A stretch of 28,804 bases of DNA from an uncultured Desulfobacterium sp. (lineage in GTDB: Bacteria; Desulfobacterota; Desulfobacteria; Desulfobacterales; Desulfobacteraceae). The stretch spans positions 1 to 28,804 of the forward strand of contig CAKZLA010000281.1 of assembly GCA_937124525.1 (NCBI GenBank). Direction: 5' to 3'. This document shows positions 8,795 to 17,692 of this stretch, piece after piece. Position 1 is the first letter of the stretch. The number at the start of each line of letters is the position of its first letter. The position numbers and the translations under genes were made by a program. The notes under the pieces were generated by a model, which had not been told where the DNA came from, did no database searches, and saw only the letters and a list, made by a program, of their open reading frames with translations.

Positions 8795-9754
8795 TTAATG
8801 CCCGGGAATTGCCCTGTTAATGCATACCGCTGCCAGCAGATTCGGGTACGGCCACATCCTGTCGTCCCGGCCGGCGTAGCCCTCCGGTTCTTTCCTGGGA
8901 AAAGGCCGAAAGCGGTTAAGGAGCACGAGGGTGACAAAGTAATCGGCTGCCAGAATACCGGTCGGTATCAAAATTCCCATACTGACAAACACCTTGGCCA
9001 AAGAAGCCAAGTAAGCCGAAAAATTCAGGATCAAGACCATGGAGGTCAAAAGCAGCGCGACACCAACGCTGGAAAAAACCCGGCGCGTACTTTCGGCGTA
9101 GCTACCGGTCCGGCTGTATTCAAGCTGGGTGTGATTGATGAAATGAATCGTATCATCCACTGCAAGGCCCAGCAGCATGGGCATGATGGTTACCGTCATG
9201 ATGTCCAGCGGAATATTGGCAAATCCCATGATGCCCCCCACCACAAGGGCCGGAGATATATTGGGGATCATCGCTATCAGGCCGGTTTTAATTGTGGTCA
9301 GGGCACTGAACAGAAGCGGCCATCCGGTCTCCTCTACGGCATGTAAAAGGGCGTTGTGACGTTGGCCGCTTTTAACAAATTCGCGTTTAAAGAAATTAAA
9401 CACGTGTATCGAGTATCCGATTGATACCGCCAGGCTTAAAAATACAAGAATAAAGGTCATGGAAGGATCAAAAACAATTCCCCAAAAACCCTGGAAACCA
9501 AAAACGATGACAATGGCACTGACGGTGGTCACCAGAGGAAACACAACGCCGGTAGGACTTCGTAACGAAACAGCCAGAATCAGTATGGTCAGGATCATGG
9601 ATATGCCGAATAACTTCGGTGTCTCCTTGGCGAAAAAAGCACTCTTATCAATATTGATGACCGGCAGGCCAGTGGTTTTGGGATGTAAAAACCGATATTT
9701 TTCCTGACCGACAACTTTTTTAAAATGGGCATGGATCTTTTCGATATTCAACAT
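8795..9754 (-). CDS. RND/MMPL-family transporter, truncated at the 5' side and internally deleted
   Basis: An intact 319-codon frame, less than half the length of a full RND permease of the hydrophobe-exporter type. It starts inside what would be the end of the first periplasmic loop, then has helices 2-4 of the first bundle (FGISMILTILILAVSLRSP, LSLAVSIGYSIHVFNFF). At about LFSALTT/IKTGLIAMIP it jumps directly into the second bundle (IMPMLLGLAVDDTIHFINH, through to the last helix). The rest of bundle one, the second periplasmic domain and helix 7 are missing. AAGGAG lies 12 bases before the ATG, so it may still be translated after feoC. I read it as a decayed gene with an open frame. A small repurposed membrane protein is the alternative. 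Confidence 0.7.
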   Translation of the reverse strand: MLNIEKIHAHFKKVVGQEKYRFLHPKTTGLPVINIDKSAFFAKETPKLFGISMILTILILAVSLRSPTGVVFPLVTTVSAIVIVFGFQGFWGIVFDPSMTFILVFLSLAVSIGYSIHVFNFFKREFVKSGQRHNALLHAVEETGWPLLFSALTTIKTGLIAMIPNISPALVVGGIMGFANIPLDIMTVTIMPMLLGLAVDDTIHFINHTQLEYSRTGSYAESTRRVFSSVGVALLLTSMVLILNFSAYLASLAKVFVSMGILIPTGILAADYFVTLVLLNRFRPFPRKEPEGYAGRDDRMWPYPNLLAAVCINRAIPGH

Positions 9755-9779
9755 GGCACAGAAGGACTCCTTATTATGT

Positions 9780-10073
9780 TTATGTGTTACTGGAAAAAAT
9801 CTGGTTGTTTTTTTTAGCCAAACCCTTGCCTTTTTCTGTTAACGACCATGCGATAAACTGATTTTCAGCAGCATTCTTGGAAATACATTGTGACGTGCAA
9901 TGGTTACACCTGCCGGAATCCACGGGCCCATAGGTTTTTTCCACATATCCGCGGTGGATAAGTTCATGGATCAATTGCCCAACCATTGTTTGGTCCACGC
10001 CAAGTTTATCCGCCAGAGTAGCCTCCAGGTAAACCTTATTTTTAGAGAGCAAACTAATAAGATTGATTAACAT
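9780..10073 (-). CDS. feoC: FeoC-like winged-helix protein of the ferrous iron system
   Basis: A 97-residue protein. Residues 1-50 form a winged helix (LADKLGVDQTMVGQLIHELI is the recognition region). A cysteine cluster CxxCxxxC follows at C56, C59 and C63, and then the closing segment FIAWSLTEKG. FeoC proteins couple a winged helix to a cysteine cluster that can hold an oxygen-sensitive iron-sulfur centre and modulate FeoB. Its place directly after feoB, 69 bases downstream, supports the call. AGAGG lies four bases before the ATG. The RND remnant follows after 25 bases. A generic iron-sulfur transcription factor is the alternative. Confidence 0.75.
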   Translation of the reverse strand: MLINLISLLSKNKVYLEATLADKLGVDQTMVGQLIHELIHRGYVEKTYGPVDSGRCNHCTSQCISKNAAENQFIAWSLTEKGKGLAKKNNQIFSSNT

Positions 10074-10142
10074 TTAACCTCTTTGAAAAAGTAGTGATTT
10101 TATAGTTGGAAAAACAGCAGCGTAACAGGCAAGTGCCGGCTT

Positions 10143-12179
10143 TTAAAAAATCAGCAGAGCTGCTTGGTAAGCAAGAATTCCGGCCACAAGGCTTGACAGT
10201 GTGTAATAAGCTGATGCACCTGCGGTCCATTTTAATGACCTTGTTTCGGTATATAATACCGAGATCGTGGCCGAGCAAGGTATTGAGAATGTCAAGGCAA
10301 ATAAAAACGCCAGTGCAGATTCTGGGCTGATGGATTGCATCAGGATTGAAGCCAGCTCGTTATGCGTATGTTCTCCACCTGGTGTAACCGACGCCAGTCC
10401 TGTTATTGATGACAGTCCCTGTCCTGTGCCATATAAAATAGCAATGGCCGGAAGGGCGGACTCTTTTGCCACCACGGCTACAATCAAAGCTGCCATAAGT
10501 TTCCAGTCGCACCCCATCAGATTTCCAATTGGATTTAAGAAGCTGCCTGTGGATGCTAAAAAACTGGTTTCGATTTTGCCCTCAGGGAAATAAGAAAAAA
10601 ACCAGACGATAAAAGACGCCATGGCAATGATGGAAAAACCACGTTTTAAATATCCCTTCTCATTTGTCCAGGCATAAGTCCAGATCGTTTTAAAGTTTGG
10701 CTTGTGATAAGGGGGCAGCTCCATGATCAGCCCTGTGCTTTCTCCTTTCACAATAAAACGCCGCAGCAGAAAAGAGGTCAGGGCTAAATGAAGCGCTGCT
10801 GTTATCAAAAGGGCAAAAACAACCATGGGGGTTTTTACGCCAAAAAAAATTGTGCCGATAAAACTGACCACTGCCCAGATCCCATAGCAGGGAATAATAG
10901 GGATCAGGAGCACGGTTATAAGACGCTGCCGCCATGAATCAACAACACGAGTGCCCAATACACCGCTGATATTGCAGCAAAATCCCATTAAAAAAGGCAT
11001 GAAGGACTTTCCATGCAAACCTATGCCATGCATGAACAAATCAAAAACATAGGCCAGGCGAGGCAAATACCCCACATCTTCCAAAAAGCCGACTACAATA
11101 AATACGCCCATTAAAAAAAATGACAGGGCGGTCGCTATCCCGACGCCAACAATAAGTCCGTCTGCCATCATGGAACTAAGCCATTCAGGCCCAGGTTCCA
11201 GTAAAATCCGAGCGCCATCCGAGACAAGGGAGACTGTTTTTAGAAAAGGTAATCCTAAACTGCCGATGCTCATTGCTGCAACAATTGCGAAAAATAGTAT
11301 CCCCAGGGCCACAAACATCCCCCATACCGGATGAGTGGCAACTTTGTCAAATTTGTTACGCTTATCCAAAAGGCTTTTTGTGTCATGGGACTTTGTCTCT
11401 GATGTGTCTATAATTTTTTGGATCCATTTATATCTTGAGTCTGCTACAAGCAACGCAAGACCATTGTTTATAATTTTATCCAGATGCAAACATTGGTCAG
11501 GACCCAACCGTTTTCTCATTATTTCTCGTGCTTCCCTGTCATCTTCCATCAGTTTAAGCGCCATCCAATCTTCGGTGAAGGGCGAAGGAACAAGTCCCTT
11601 GATAAGGCTTTTGACTTCATTTAAACGTGCAAGAACTTCTCCTTCAAATTCCTGCTGTATTGATTTTTCATCTGGATCATGGTTTTCAACACTCGCTTTT
11701 ATCGCTTCGAGAAGTTCTGAAAATCCTATGTTTTTTGATGCAACCATCGGGATAACCATCACACCCATTTGCTTTCCCATTGCTTCATGGCAAATTTTAC
11801 GACCCTCCTTTTCGGCAATGTCAGTCATGTTCAAGGCAACAATTATCTTAACCTGCAGCATGGATGTTTCTGCGGCAAGATAAAGTGTTCGCTCTAATTG
11901 TGACGCATCAACCACAACCACCAAAACGTCAGGATGTTTTTTTATGATATAATCCCTGGTGATTATCTCTTCGGCCGAGTTTGCGGTCAGGCTGTAAGTC
12001 CCGGGCAAATCAACCAATTGATAGGGGTGGCCTTTGAATTTAAAAGCCCCTTCTTTTTTTTCTATTGTTTTACCCGGCCAGTTACCAACATGCTGGTTTG
12101 AACCGGTAAGTCTGTTGAAAATAGAAGATTTTCCGGTATTCGGCTGTCCTGCCAAGACGACGACGTTGTTTGCTTTCAT
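10143..12179 (-). CDS. feoB: Ferrous iron transporter FeoB
   Basis: A 678-residue inner-membrane Fe(II) transporter with an N-terminal G domain. G1 is GQPNTGKSS (11-19), G3 is DLPG (57-60) and G4 is NMTD (near 117). A helical linker follows to about residue 270, then a polytopic membrane part with two gate-like segments. The first gate reads GFCCNISGVLGTR and, after the RLITVLLIP stretch, PCYGIWAVV. The common FeoB form has SCGARLP or similar at that point, so this is a divergent type. The ATG overlaps the feoA stop (ATGA), so the two are translationally coupled. It is followed by the FeoC-like gene. Confidence 0.95.
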   Translation of the reverse strand: MKANNVVVLAGQPNTGKSSIFNRLTGSNQHVGNWPGKTIEKKEGAFKFKGHPYQLVDLPGTYSLTANSAEEIITRDYIIKKHPDVLVVVVDASQLERTLYLAAETSMLQVKIIVALNMTDIAEKEGRKICHEAMGKQMGVMVIPMVASKNIGFSELLEAIKASVENHDPDEKSIQQEFEGEVLARLNEVKSLIKGLVPSPFTEDWMALKLMEDDREAREIMRKRLGPDQCLHLDKIINNGLALLVADSRYKWIQKIIDTSETKSHDTKSLLDKRNKFDKVATHPVWGMFVALGILFFAIVAAMSIGSLGLPFLKTVSLVSDGARILLEPGPEWLSSMMADGLIVGVGIATALSFFLMGVFIVVGFLEDVGYLPRLAYVFDLFMHGIGLHGKSFMPFLMGFCCNISGVLGTRVVDSWRQRLITVLLIPIIPCYGIWAVVSFIGTIFFGVKTPMVVFALLITAALHLALTSFLLRRFIVKGESTGLIMELPPYHKPNFKTIWTYAWTNEKGYLKRGFSIIAMASFIVWFFSYFPEGKIETSFLASTGSFLNPIGNLMGCDWKLMAALIVAVVAKESALPAIAILYGTGQGLSSITGLASVTPGGEHTHNELASILMQSISPESALAFLFALTFSIPCSATISVLYTETRSLKWTAGASAYYTLSSLVAGILAYQAALLIF

Positions 12180-12412
12180 TTTGATTCTGATTTCTTCCTC
12201 ACCATAATATTTCCAGCTTCAGTGCGGCCCAAGGCGATTTGTGTATCGCGTAAAAAAATGATCAAAGGACCCCATTTCCAGTTCCGTATCATCTTAACTT
12301 CTGTATTTAAAGAAAAGCCGGTTGCAGATATTCTGCTGACAAATCCAGGTTTTCCTGAGATATCTTGAACCACACCCACTTCCCAAGCCCTAAGCGAGGT
12401 TAAGGGAGTCAT
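12176..12412 (-). CDS. feoA: FeoA family protein
   Basis: A small SH3-like protein of 78 residues that assists FeoB. A longer frame starts at 12481, but I place the start at the ATG at 12412. CAGGAG stands seven bases upstream of it, the resulting length fits the family, and the extra 23 residues would be encoded by mobile-element DNA. The segment RAWEVGVVQDISG, then GFSLNTEVKMIRN and later IALGRTEAGNIMV, follows the FeoA pattern. The gene ends in a four-base overlap with feoB. Its native promoter may have been replaced by the IS200/IS605-like end immediately upstream. Confidence 0.88.
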   Translation of the reverse strand: MTPLTSLRAWEVGVVQDISGKPGFVSRISATGFSLNTEVKMIRNWKWGPLIIFLRDTQIALGRTEAGNIMVRKKSESK

Positions 12413-12454
12413 AATACTCTCCTGAAAATTGGTTAAAAAAGTTTTGAAACCCGT

Positions 12455-12620
12455 TGTTAACCCCATCGCTTTAGAAGTCATGGGGGTTTTAGCTTCAAGG
12501 CATCAAGCTTGCCGCTGTAGTCAACTACCGCAAAAGCTTGATAACACCGAAGATGAAATCTTCATGGCTTTCCCGAAGGGTAAAAAAAATTTATGCAACG
12601 TTGGGGTTAATTAGGGTAGT
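12455..12620 (-). mobile_element. IS200/IS605-like right-end remnant with subterminal hairpins
   Basis: Read on the minus strand, this stretch holds a hairpin with arms CAAGCTT and AAGCTTG (12504-12540) that also pairs GTAGT with ACTAC. It is followed by a second hairpin with arms AACCCCCAT and ATGGGGTT (12459-12488). A terminal hairpin of the form CCCC-ATGACTT...AAG-GGGG just before the border is the usual look of IS200/IS605 right ends. No tnpB or tnpA remains next to it. A truncated tnpA of the same superfamily lies at 17984-18258. The border falls about 40 bases before feoA. The call rests on structure, not on a database match. Confidence 0.45.
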
Positions 12621-12710
12621 GTATTGGAGGCTGATTTATGCGCTGATATGTTATTTTTTTCATTGAATAAAATTTAAAAATCCTTATGAGCACCAGCCCT
12701 CACCGTTTTC

Positions 12711-14822
12711 TTAAAACCGGCTTACAATCTGCAGACCAACTTCGCCAGGTTCACTTTGGAGCATGTACATACCGCTCGTGTAAGGAATATCGTACTCTTG
12801 ATTAAAAATATTTTTGCCATAGAGGTAGATGTCAAAACGATCAGTTTCGTAACCGATTTTGGCATTGACGACCTCGTATGGATCCCTTGAATACTCGTTA
12901 GCCTTGTCGTAATAGGTTTTTCCATAACCAATCAGATCTATCCTGGCAAAATACCCTTTGGTGTTCCGGTACTGCAAACCGACATTAAACGTATAATTCG
13001 GTGCAAAAGGATTTTTATTCCCAGAATAATCACCTCCGGCATCACTGAATTCGTCAAACTCAACATTGGTGTAACCGAATCCGCCCATAAGGGTCAGGGT
13101 GTCTGTAATACGCGCGGTAACATCAAGCTCCAGGCCCCATGATGTGGCCTCTGCAGCATTGGTGATCACGGCGGTGTTAAGATTAACCCATTCATCAACT
13201 TGCATGTCACTGATTTCCATGTAGAAAAGCGCTGCGTTGAGCATGATGCGTTTGTTCATGAAAAGGCTTTTCATGCCAAGTTCGTATGACCACAACGACT
13301 CTTCATCAAAGCTGTAATAATCTGGATCAGTGGCAAGACCGTTAAATCCGCCGGTGCGGAATCCTTCGGATACATCGGCATATAACAGCATATCAGGCGT
13401 AGCATGATATTCTGCAGTTATTTTAGGCGTCAGGCGTTCCCATGAGTCTTCGATTGTCCCTTGAATTGGTAAACACCTTTCCATCTCGGAGTCCTGGTGG
13501 TCATATCGCAAGCCGCCGATGAGTTTAAACTTTTCCGTTAGGAAATATCCAACCTGTCCGAAAATTGCATATGCGTCACCGGTCTGGTCAGCGTTAAGAT
13601 TGTAAAACATCGAAGGATACATCGAATTCTGGCTGTATCTTATTTCTGTGTCATCCGTATCGTAATATACACCGGCAACCCAATTGAGTCGATTCGATGT
13701 CGAGTCCAACCGAATTTCCTGAGAGATCTTTTCAGATGAAAAAGGGTCCCAGTATCCATTCATTATATGAGCAGATGTCAAATCATAGTCAAATGCATTT
13801 TCAAGGGTAGTTTCTTTTATAGAAGTAATCGAGGTAAAATCTATCGTATCGGTAAGGGCATAAGAAAGTTTCAATGACTGGGTCTGGCTTTTGGTCTCTT
13901 GCCAGCCTTCGAACTCTGATTCTACCTGGCCTCGGGAGGGCGTGGCACTCCCGAAATAGCCAGCACCGATATCCGACAGATACCAATTGATATCGCCGTC
14001 TAATTCATATCTAATAGATGATAATATAAGCGACATATCAAGCCGCTCCGTTGGCATCCATCGCAGCTTCAGCCTGCCGAAATAGTTCTCGCGTTCAAAT
14101 TCAGAGTCATCACTATAAGTGTTATGTAGATACCCGTCTTTATGTTTGTACGATCCTGCCATCTCAAAAAACAACTTATCTTTGAGAATAGGACCGCTGG
14201 CACCCAATGACGCGCCCCCTACCATCTTGTCTCCCGAATCAGAAGACAGCCATTGGCCTACTTCTGTCGATACCCTTGCTGTAAACTGGTTGTCAGGTTG
14301 CCGGGAAATGATATTGATGGCACCGACTTCCGTATTTTTGCCGTATAACGTCCCCTGGGGGCCCCGCAACACCTCTATACGTTCGACATCAATAAGCCCT
14401 TCTTCCATTCCGAAGCTACTCAATACCGGAACGCCGTCGATATACATTCCCACTGATGACGCACCTCTGGTCGATAGAGGGGCGGAAATCCCGCGGGCAG
14501 AGATACTATTAGACAAACCATAATGATCTTTAAAACTTATCATATTAGGGGTGAAATCTAAGACCTCAGACACGGACTCAATGTTTCTATCTTCTATATC
14601 CAGAATGTCCATAACGGTGATACTTGTTGAAACATCCTGGACATTTTCCTCCTGTTTTTCTGCAGTAACGGTCATCGCTCCAAGATCAACGGCGTCCCTT
14701 GTGGACACGCCCCCGGATGTTTTTTCCTGAGCACTTGTCCCTGCCGGAGAGGAGAGCTGAACAATCGAAAACAACGAGATGAACCACGCTGTTATAACCA
14801 GAACTTTAAAACCCTTTACCAT
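12711..14822 (-). CDS. TonB-dependent outer-membrane receptor (siderophore type)
   Basis: A 703-residue receptor. It has a signal peptide (hydrophobic core 8-22, cleavage near residue 31), a TonB-box-like segment AMTVTAEK at 49-56, a plug domain with RGPQGTLYGKNTEVGAINII, and a beta-barrel closing with VSRF. AAGGAG lies eight bases before the ATG. It is paralogous to the receptor at 582-2672 and, in its last 200 residues, clearly to the broken receptor copy at 17101-17686. The AraC-type gene lies 258 bases upstream on the same strand. In PchR/FptA- and YbtA/FyuA-like loci such a regulator activates the receptor when the ferric chelate is bound, so that arrangement is inferred here. Confidence 0.93.
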   Translation of the reverse strand: MVKGFKVLVITAWFISLFSIVQLSSPAGTSAQEKTSGGVSTRDAVDLGAMTVTAEKQEENVQDVSTSITVMDILDIEDRNIESVSEVLDFTPNMISFKDHYGLSNSISARGISAPLSTRGASSVGMYIDGVPVLSSFGMEEGLIDVERIEVLRGPQGTLYGKNTEVGAINIISRQPDNQFTARVSTEVGQWLSSDSGDKMVGGASLGASGPILKDKLFFEMAGSYKHKDGYLHNTYSDDSEFERENYFGRLKLRWMPTERLDMSLILSSIRYELDGDINWYLSDIGAGYFGSATPSRGQVESEFEGWQETKSQTQSLKLSYALTDTIDFTSITSIKETTLENAFDYDLTSAHIMNGYWDPFSSEKISQEIRLDSTSNRLNWVAGVYYDTDDTEIRYSQNSMYPSMFYNLNADQTGDAYAIFGQVGYFLTEKFKLIGGLRYDHQDSEMERCLPIQGTIEDSWERLTPKITAEYHATPDMLLYADVSEGFRTGGFNGLATDPDYYSFDEESLWSYELGMKSLFMNKRIMLNAALFYMEISDMQVDEWVNLNTAVITNAAEATSWGLELDVTARITDTLTLMGGFGYTNVEFDEFSDAGGDYSGNKNPFAPNYTFNVGLQYRNTKGYFARIDLIGYGKTYYDKANEYSRDPYEVVNAKIGYETDRFDIYLYGKNIFNQEYDIPYTSGMYMLQSEPGEVGLQIVSRF

Positions 14823-15080
14823 AACGTTTTCTCCTTAAATTGTGGTTTTTTAGAGCCCTATGTAAAAGCTTTTATCATCTAACACTGAACAAAAGCTTAA
14901 TTGTTTACACCAATTGGCCTTATATTCTTTATTTCCGCCGTCCGTTTACTGATTCAGGTTTAATCCACCAACAAATCTTTTTTATTGAGTGATACACCTG
15001 GTTGACGTTTTTTCGCTAATCATGGAAGAATTTATTTTTTGCTTTAAAAGAACAGGCAGGATAAATATCGCCAAACAGGA

Positions 15081-16088
15081 TTAATTCTGGCGTTTCAAAT
15101 GACGAAGGTAGGTCCCGGGTCCGGTGCCGAACTCGGATTTGAAGGCTCTGGAAAAATTGCTGAGACTGGCATAACCAACTTCGAATGCGGCCTCGGTGAC
15201 ATTGATCCGACCCTGGTCCAGCAGGCCTTTGGCGTGGGTGAGACGAAGTTCCTTGACGTAGTTGAAAATGGTGGTGCCGTAAACCTCACGGAAACATTGA
15301 TTGAGGCGGGTGTGCTGAAGCCCCACGGTTTTGGCAAGTTCCTGAAGCGCCGGGGGGTTTTTAAACTGGCGGCAGATCAGCTCCCGGGTGCGCACAACGG
15401 CATCCATGTCGCTGCTTCTAAGGGGCCTTGGCGTCTTGTTTTCCTGTTTCGGTGGTGCAAAAAGACCCAGGCCCATGGTGGCCAGTTCCAGGGCTTTCCC
15501 TTCGAAATACATGGTTTTCATGGGGCCCCTGAGACTACAGGACAGAAGTTGCCAAATAATAATCCGGACAGTGGGAGGCATGGTCAAAGATTTTAAGTAG
15601 GGACTCTGGTTGAGGGCCATATCATTGAGGTCCCCGGGTATTCGGCAGTATTCGTGCTCCAGCAGGGAATTAAACAGATCGTGACGAACAAAAACCTGGA
15701 CACCCGATAATGGTCTGTTTAGTTGATACCGAGTGATTCCTTTCCACCGGGGCAGGTAGGACAGAACGCAGCAGCCCTGTTCCAGATATCTGAAATTGCC
15801 CGAGCCCGGCCGGTTCTGAATGGTGGTGTTCACGTCTCCTGACAGGCTGAATCCGAAGACAACGCAAGATCCAGCAGTATCGTAACTGTACGCCAGCGGG
15901 GATGAAAAACAGCAATTGCCCATGGACAGGGCCAGATCCGGCCGCAGATTGATCATGTACATGAATCCCTGCCCCATATGACTGGGGCACGACCAATAAT
16001 ATTCATGCCCGTTTGGATGATTCAGGAGATCGGCTTTGAAATTACCGAAATTGGATCTATCATTTTGAATGCCGGACAAATCTGCCAT
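15081..16088 (-). CDS. AraC-family transcriptional regulator (PchR/YbtA-like)
   Basis: A 335-residue regulator with an N-terminal ligand-sensing region and a C-terminal AraC DNA-binding domain from about residue 235. The first helix-turn-helix is ALQELAKTVGLQHTRLNQCF. The second lies in NVTEAAFEVGYASLSNFSRA, followed by FKSEFGTGPGTYLR. The sequence FREVYGTTIFNYVKELRLTHA between them is typical of the siderophore-linked subgroup. It sits upstream of a TonB receptor on the same strand, which makes that receptor its likely target. No good ribosome binding site precedes the ATG at 16088, so the true start could lie further inside. A decayed paralogue lies divergently at 16476-17112. Confidence 0.88.
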   Translation of the reverse strand: MADLSGIQNDRSNFGNFKADLLNHPNGHEYYWSCPSHMGQGFMYMINLRPDLALSMGNCCFSSPLAYSYDTAGSCVVFGFSLSGDVNTTIQNRPGSGNFRYLEQGCCVLSYLPRWKGITRYQLNRPLSGVQVFVRHDLFNSLLEHEYCRIPGDLNDMALNQSPYLKSLTMPPTVRIIIWQLLSCSLRGPMKTMYFEGKALELATMGLGLFAPPKQENKTPRPLRSSDMDAVVRTRELICRQFKNPPALQELAKTVGLQHTRLNQCFREVYGTTIFNYVKELRLTHAKGLLDQGRINVTEAAFEVGYASLSNFSRAFKSEFGTGPGTYLRHLKRQN

Positions 16089-16475
16089 AGGTCGCTTGTT
16101 TTGTCTTATCTGAAAAAGTCCTTTGCATTGACGACAACTGTTTCTGTCAACATGGTATTTTTACCTTTGAAGTCAGATTTTTTCTGCCGGGCAGTGCTGA
16201 TTTCCTGTTTCATGGTTAGGATCAAAACTCCTTTTTCGGTATGTAGTTGGAAGGAATACTTCTTTAAGTCTCTTGTCTTAGGTGACCTTCAAAGTTATCT
16301 ATAGAAAACTATTTGTCGTGTCAAGTTAATTTTGTGGTATGCTTTATAAATTATTTATTATGAAAACAAATCATGTATAATAAACATTATATGTTATTAT
16401 TTAAATTTTTAGTTATAGCTTATTTTTTTTACTGATACTGACTGGTAGGAAAATGCTTTTTGACTCCAAAAGCAT
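16089..16475. other. AT-rich divergent intergenic region
   Basis: About 390 bases between the AraC gene and its decayed paralogue. I see no gene. The right half (16310-16430) is very AT-rich and would suit promoters, but I could not single out a convincing -35/-10 pair or operator. Confidence 0.5.
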
Positions 16476-17112
16476 AAAAAATTATCAGGAGCTTGCAATA
16501 TGCCCCCGCCTGGCAGCAGGTCCTGTTACGGCCCGGACTTGAACTGATGATCAGCGATCATCAGATTTTACAATCGGAAAAAACATGTTTTGAAACTTCT
16601 TCCTGCACCTGTGCGCTGTGCTTTCTTCTTTCAGGCAGCACGAAAAGCTGGATCGAAGGCTTTACAGAGCCTGTCACGGTTTTGCCCCTGAGTACAGGCT
16701 TCTGGCTGCCCCCCCCGCCTTGAGGCCTACTGTGAACTTCTGCTCGGCCAGGATATCAGTCATGTATCTGTCGCGATCGGGATTGACCGTTCATTAATGC
16801 CCAGATTGCCGGGGATTATCTGGCGCAGGTGCAAAAATATTTCCGCAATATTCTGGAAGGCCGTCAGGACAGGCTGTTTTGCCGCTTTGATACGATGACG
16901 GTCCCCATGCAGTTTGCGGCACAGCAGATTTTTCAATGCCCTTACAATGGGGATATGAAAAAACTGTTTCTTGAAAGCAAGACATTGGAATTGATATCGC
17001 ATCTGATGACCTATCATTTTGGTCCACATACCGGAGCTGGCACGCTTATATCTGAAAATGGCCTGAAACTTATTAAAAAGGCCCGGGATTTTCTGGTCGA
17101 ATCCATGCCTAT
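16476..17112 (+). pseudogene. Decayed AraC-family regulator, frameshifted and missing its DNA-binding domain
   Basis: Three pieces in different frames make up the sensing half of a PchR-like regulator. The first (from about 16493) reads RPGLELMISDHQ and later CFLLSGSTKSWIEG. It breaks at a run of eight C near 16710-16717, after which removal of one C restores RLEAYCELLLGQDISHVSVA. A second shift near 16790-16805 leads into QIAGDYLAQVQKYFRNILEG (16800 onward) and LFLESKTLELISHLM. The linker typical of the family (KKARDFLVESM) is reached at about 17107. There the helix-turn-helix domain should begin, but receptor sequence starts instead. The gene cannot make a working regulator. Confidence 0.75.
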
Positions 17113-17686
17113 GAAGTTGGTTCCAAGGCGGCTTTTTGGGATAATCGTTTGATATTCAACTCCTGCCTGTTTTATATGGATATTACCGATATGCAGGTTA
17201 CGGACGCGGTATCAACAACGGAGACGTATCTGACCAACGCCGCCGAAGCGACGTCCATGGGAATCGAGCTGGAAATGACGGCCATGGTGACCGACAGCCT
17301 GACGTTCATGGCCGGCTTCGGATACACCGATTGAATTTGATGAGTTCACTGACGCACTCGGGGATTACACGGGCAACAAAAATCCTTATGCCCCGGAGTA
17401 TACCTTTAACATCGGGGCCCAGTACCGGCATGAGCGAGGATTCTACACCCGGGCCGATCTGATCGGCTACGGCGAGATGTTTCTGGACAAATCCAACCAG
17501 TATTCCAGGGATGCCTTCCAGATCGTGAATGCTAAAATCGGGTATGAGACTGACTATTTTGACATCTATCTTTACGGCAAGAATATTTTTGATCAAGAAT
17601 ATGACAGCGTGGGGTATTATGACGGTTATTACACCGTTTACAGTGATCCGGGCGAAGTCGGTCTCCAGTTGACCTATCGGTTTTAA
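17101..17686 (+). pseudogene. 3' third of a TonB-dependent receptor, frameshifted
   Basis: From 17101 the first frame reads YEVGSKAAFWDNRL, FYMDITDMQV and NAAEATSMGIELEMTA, matching the barrel of the receptor at 12711-14822 segment by segment. At about 17331 the text GATTGAATTTGATGAG lacks two bases of the expected GATATTGAA, which causes a stop. The other frame then continues from EFDEFTDALGDYTGNKNPYA through NAKIGYETDYFDIYLYGKNI to a normal end, GLQLTYRF. The first two thirds of the gene are absent, and an AraC remnant is joined directly in front. It is the relic of a second AraC-receptor pair. Confidence 0.85.
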
Positions 17687-17692
17687 TCCAAA

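Noticed and set aside
12429..12614. 61-codon plus-strand frame upstream of feoA
   Set aside because: Runs through the hairpins of the IS-like end; no family resemblance and no ribosome site.
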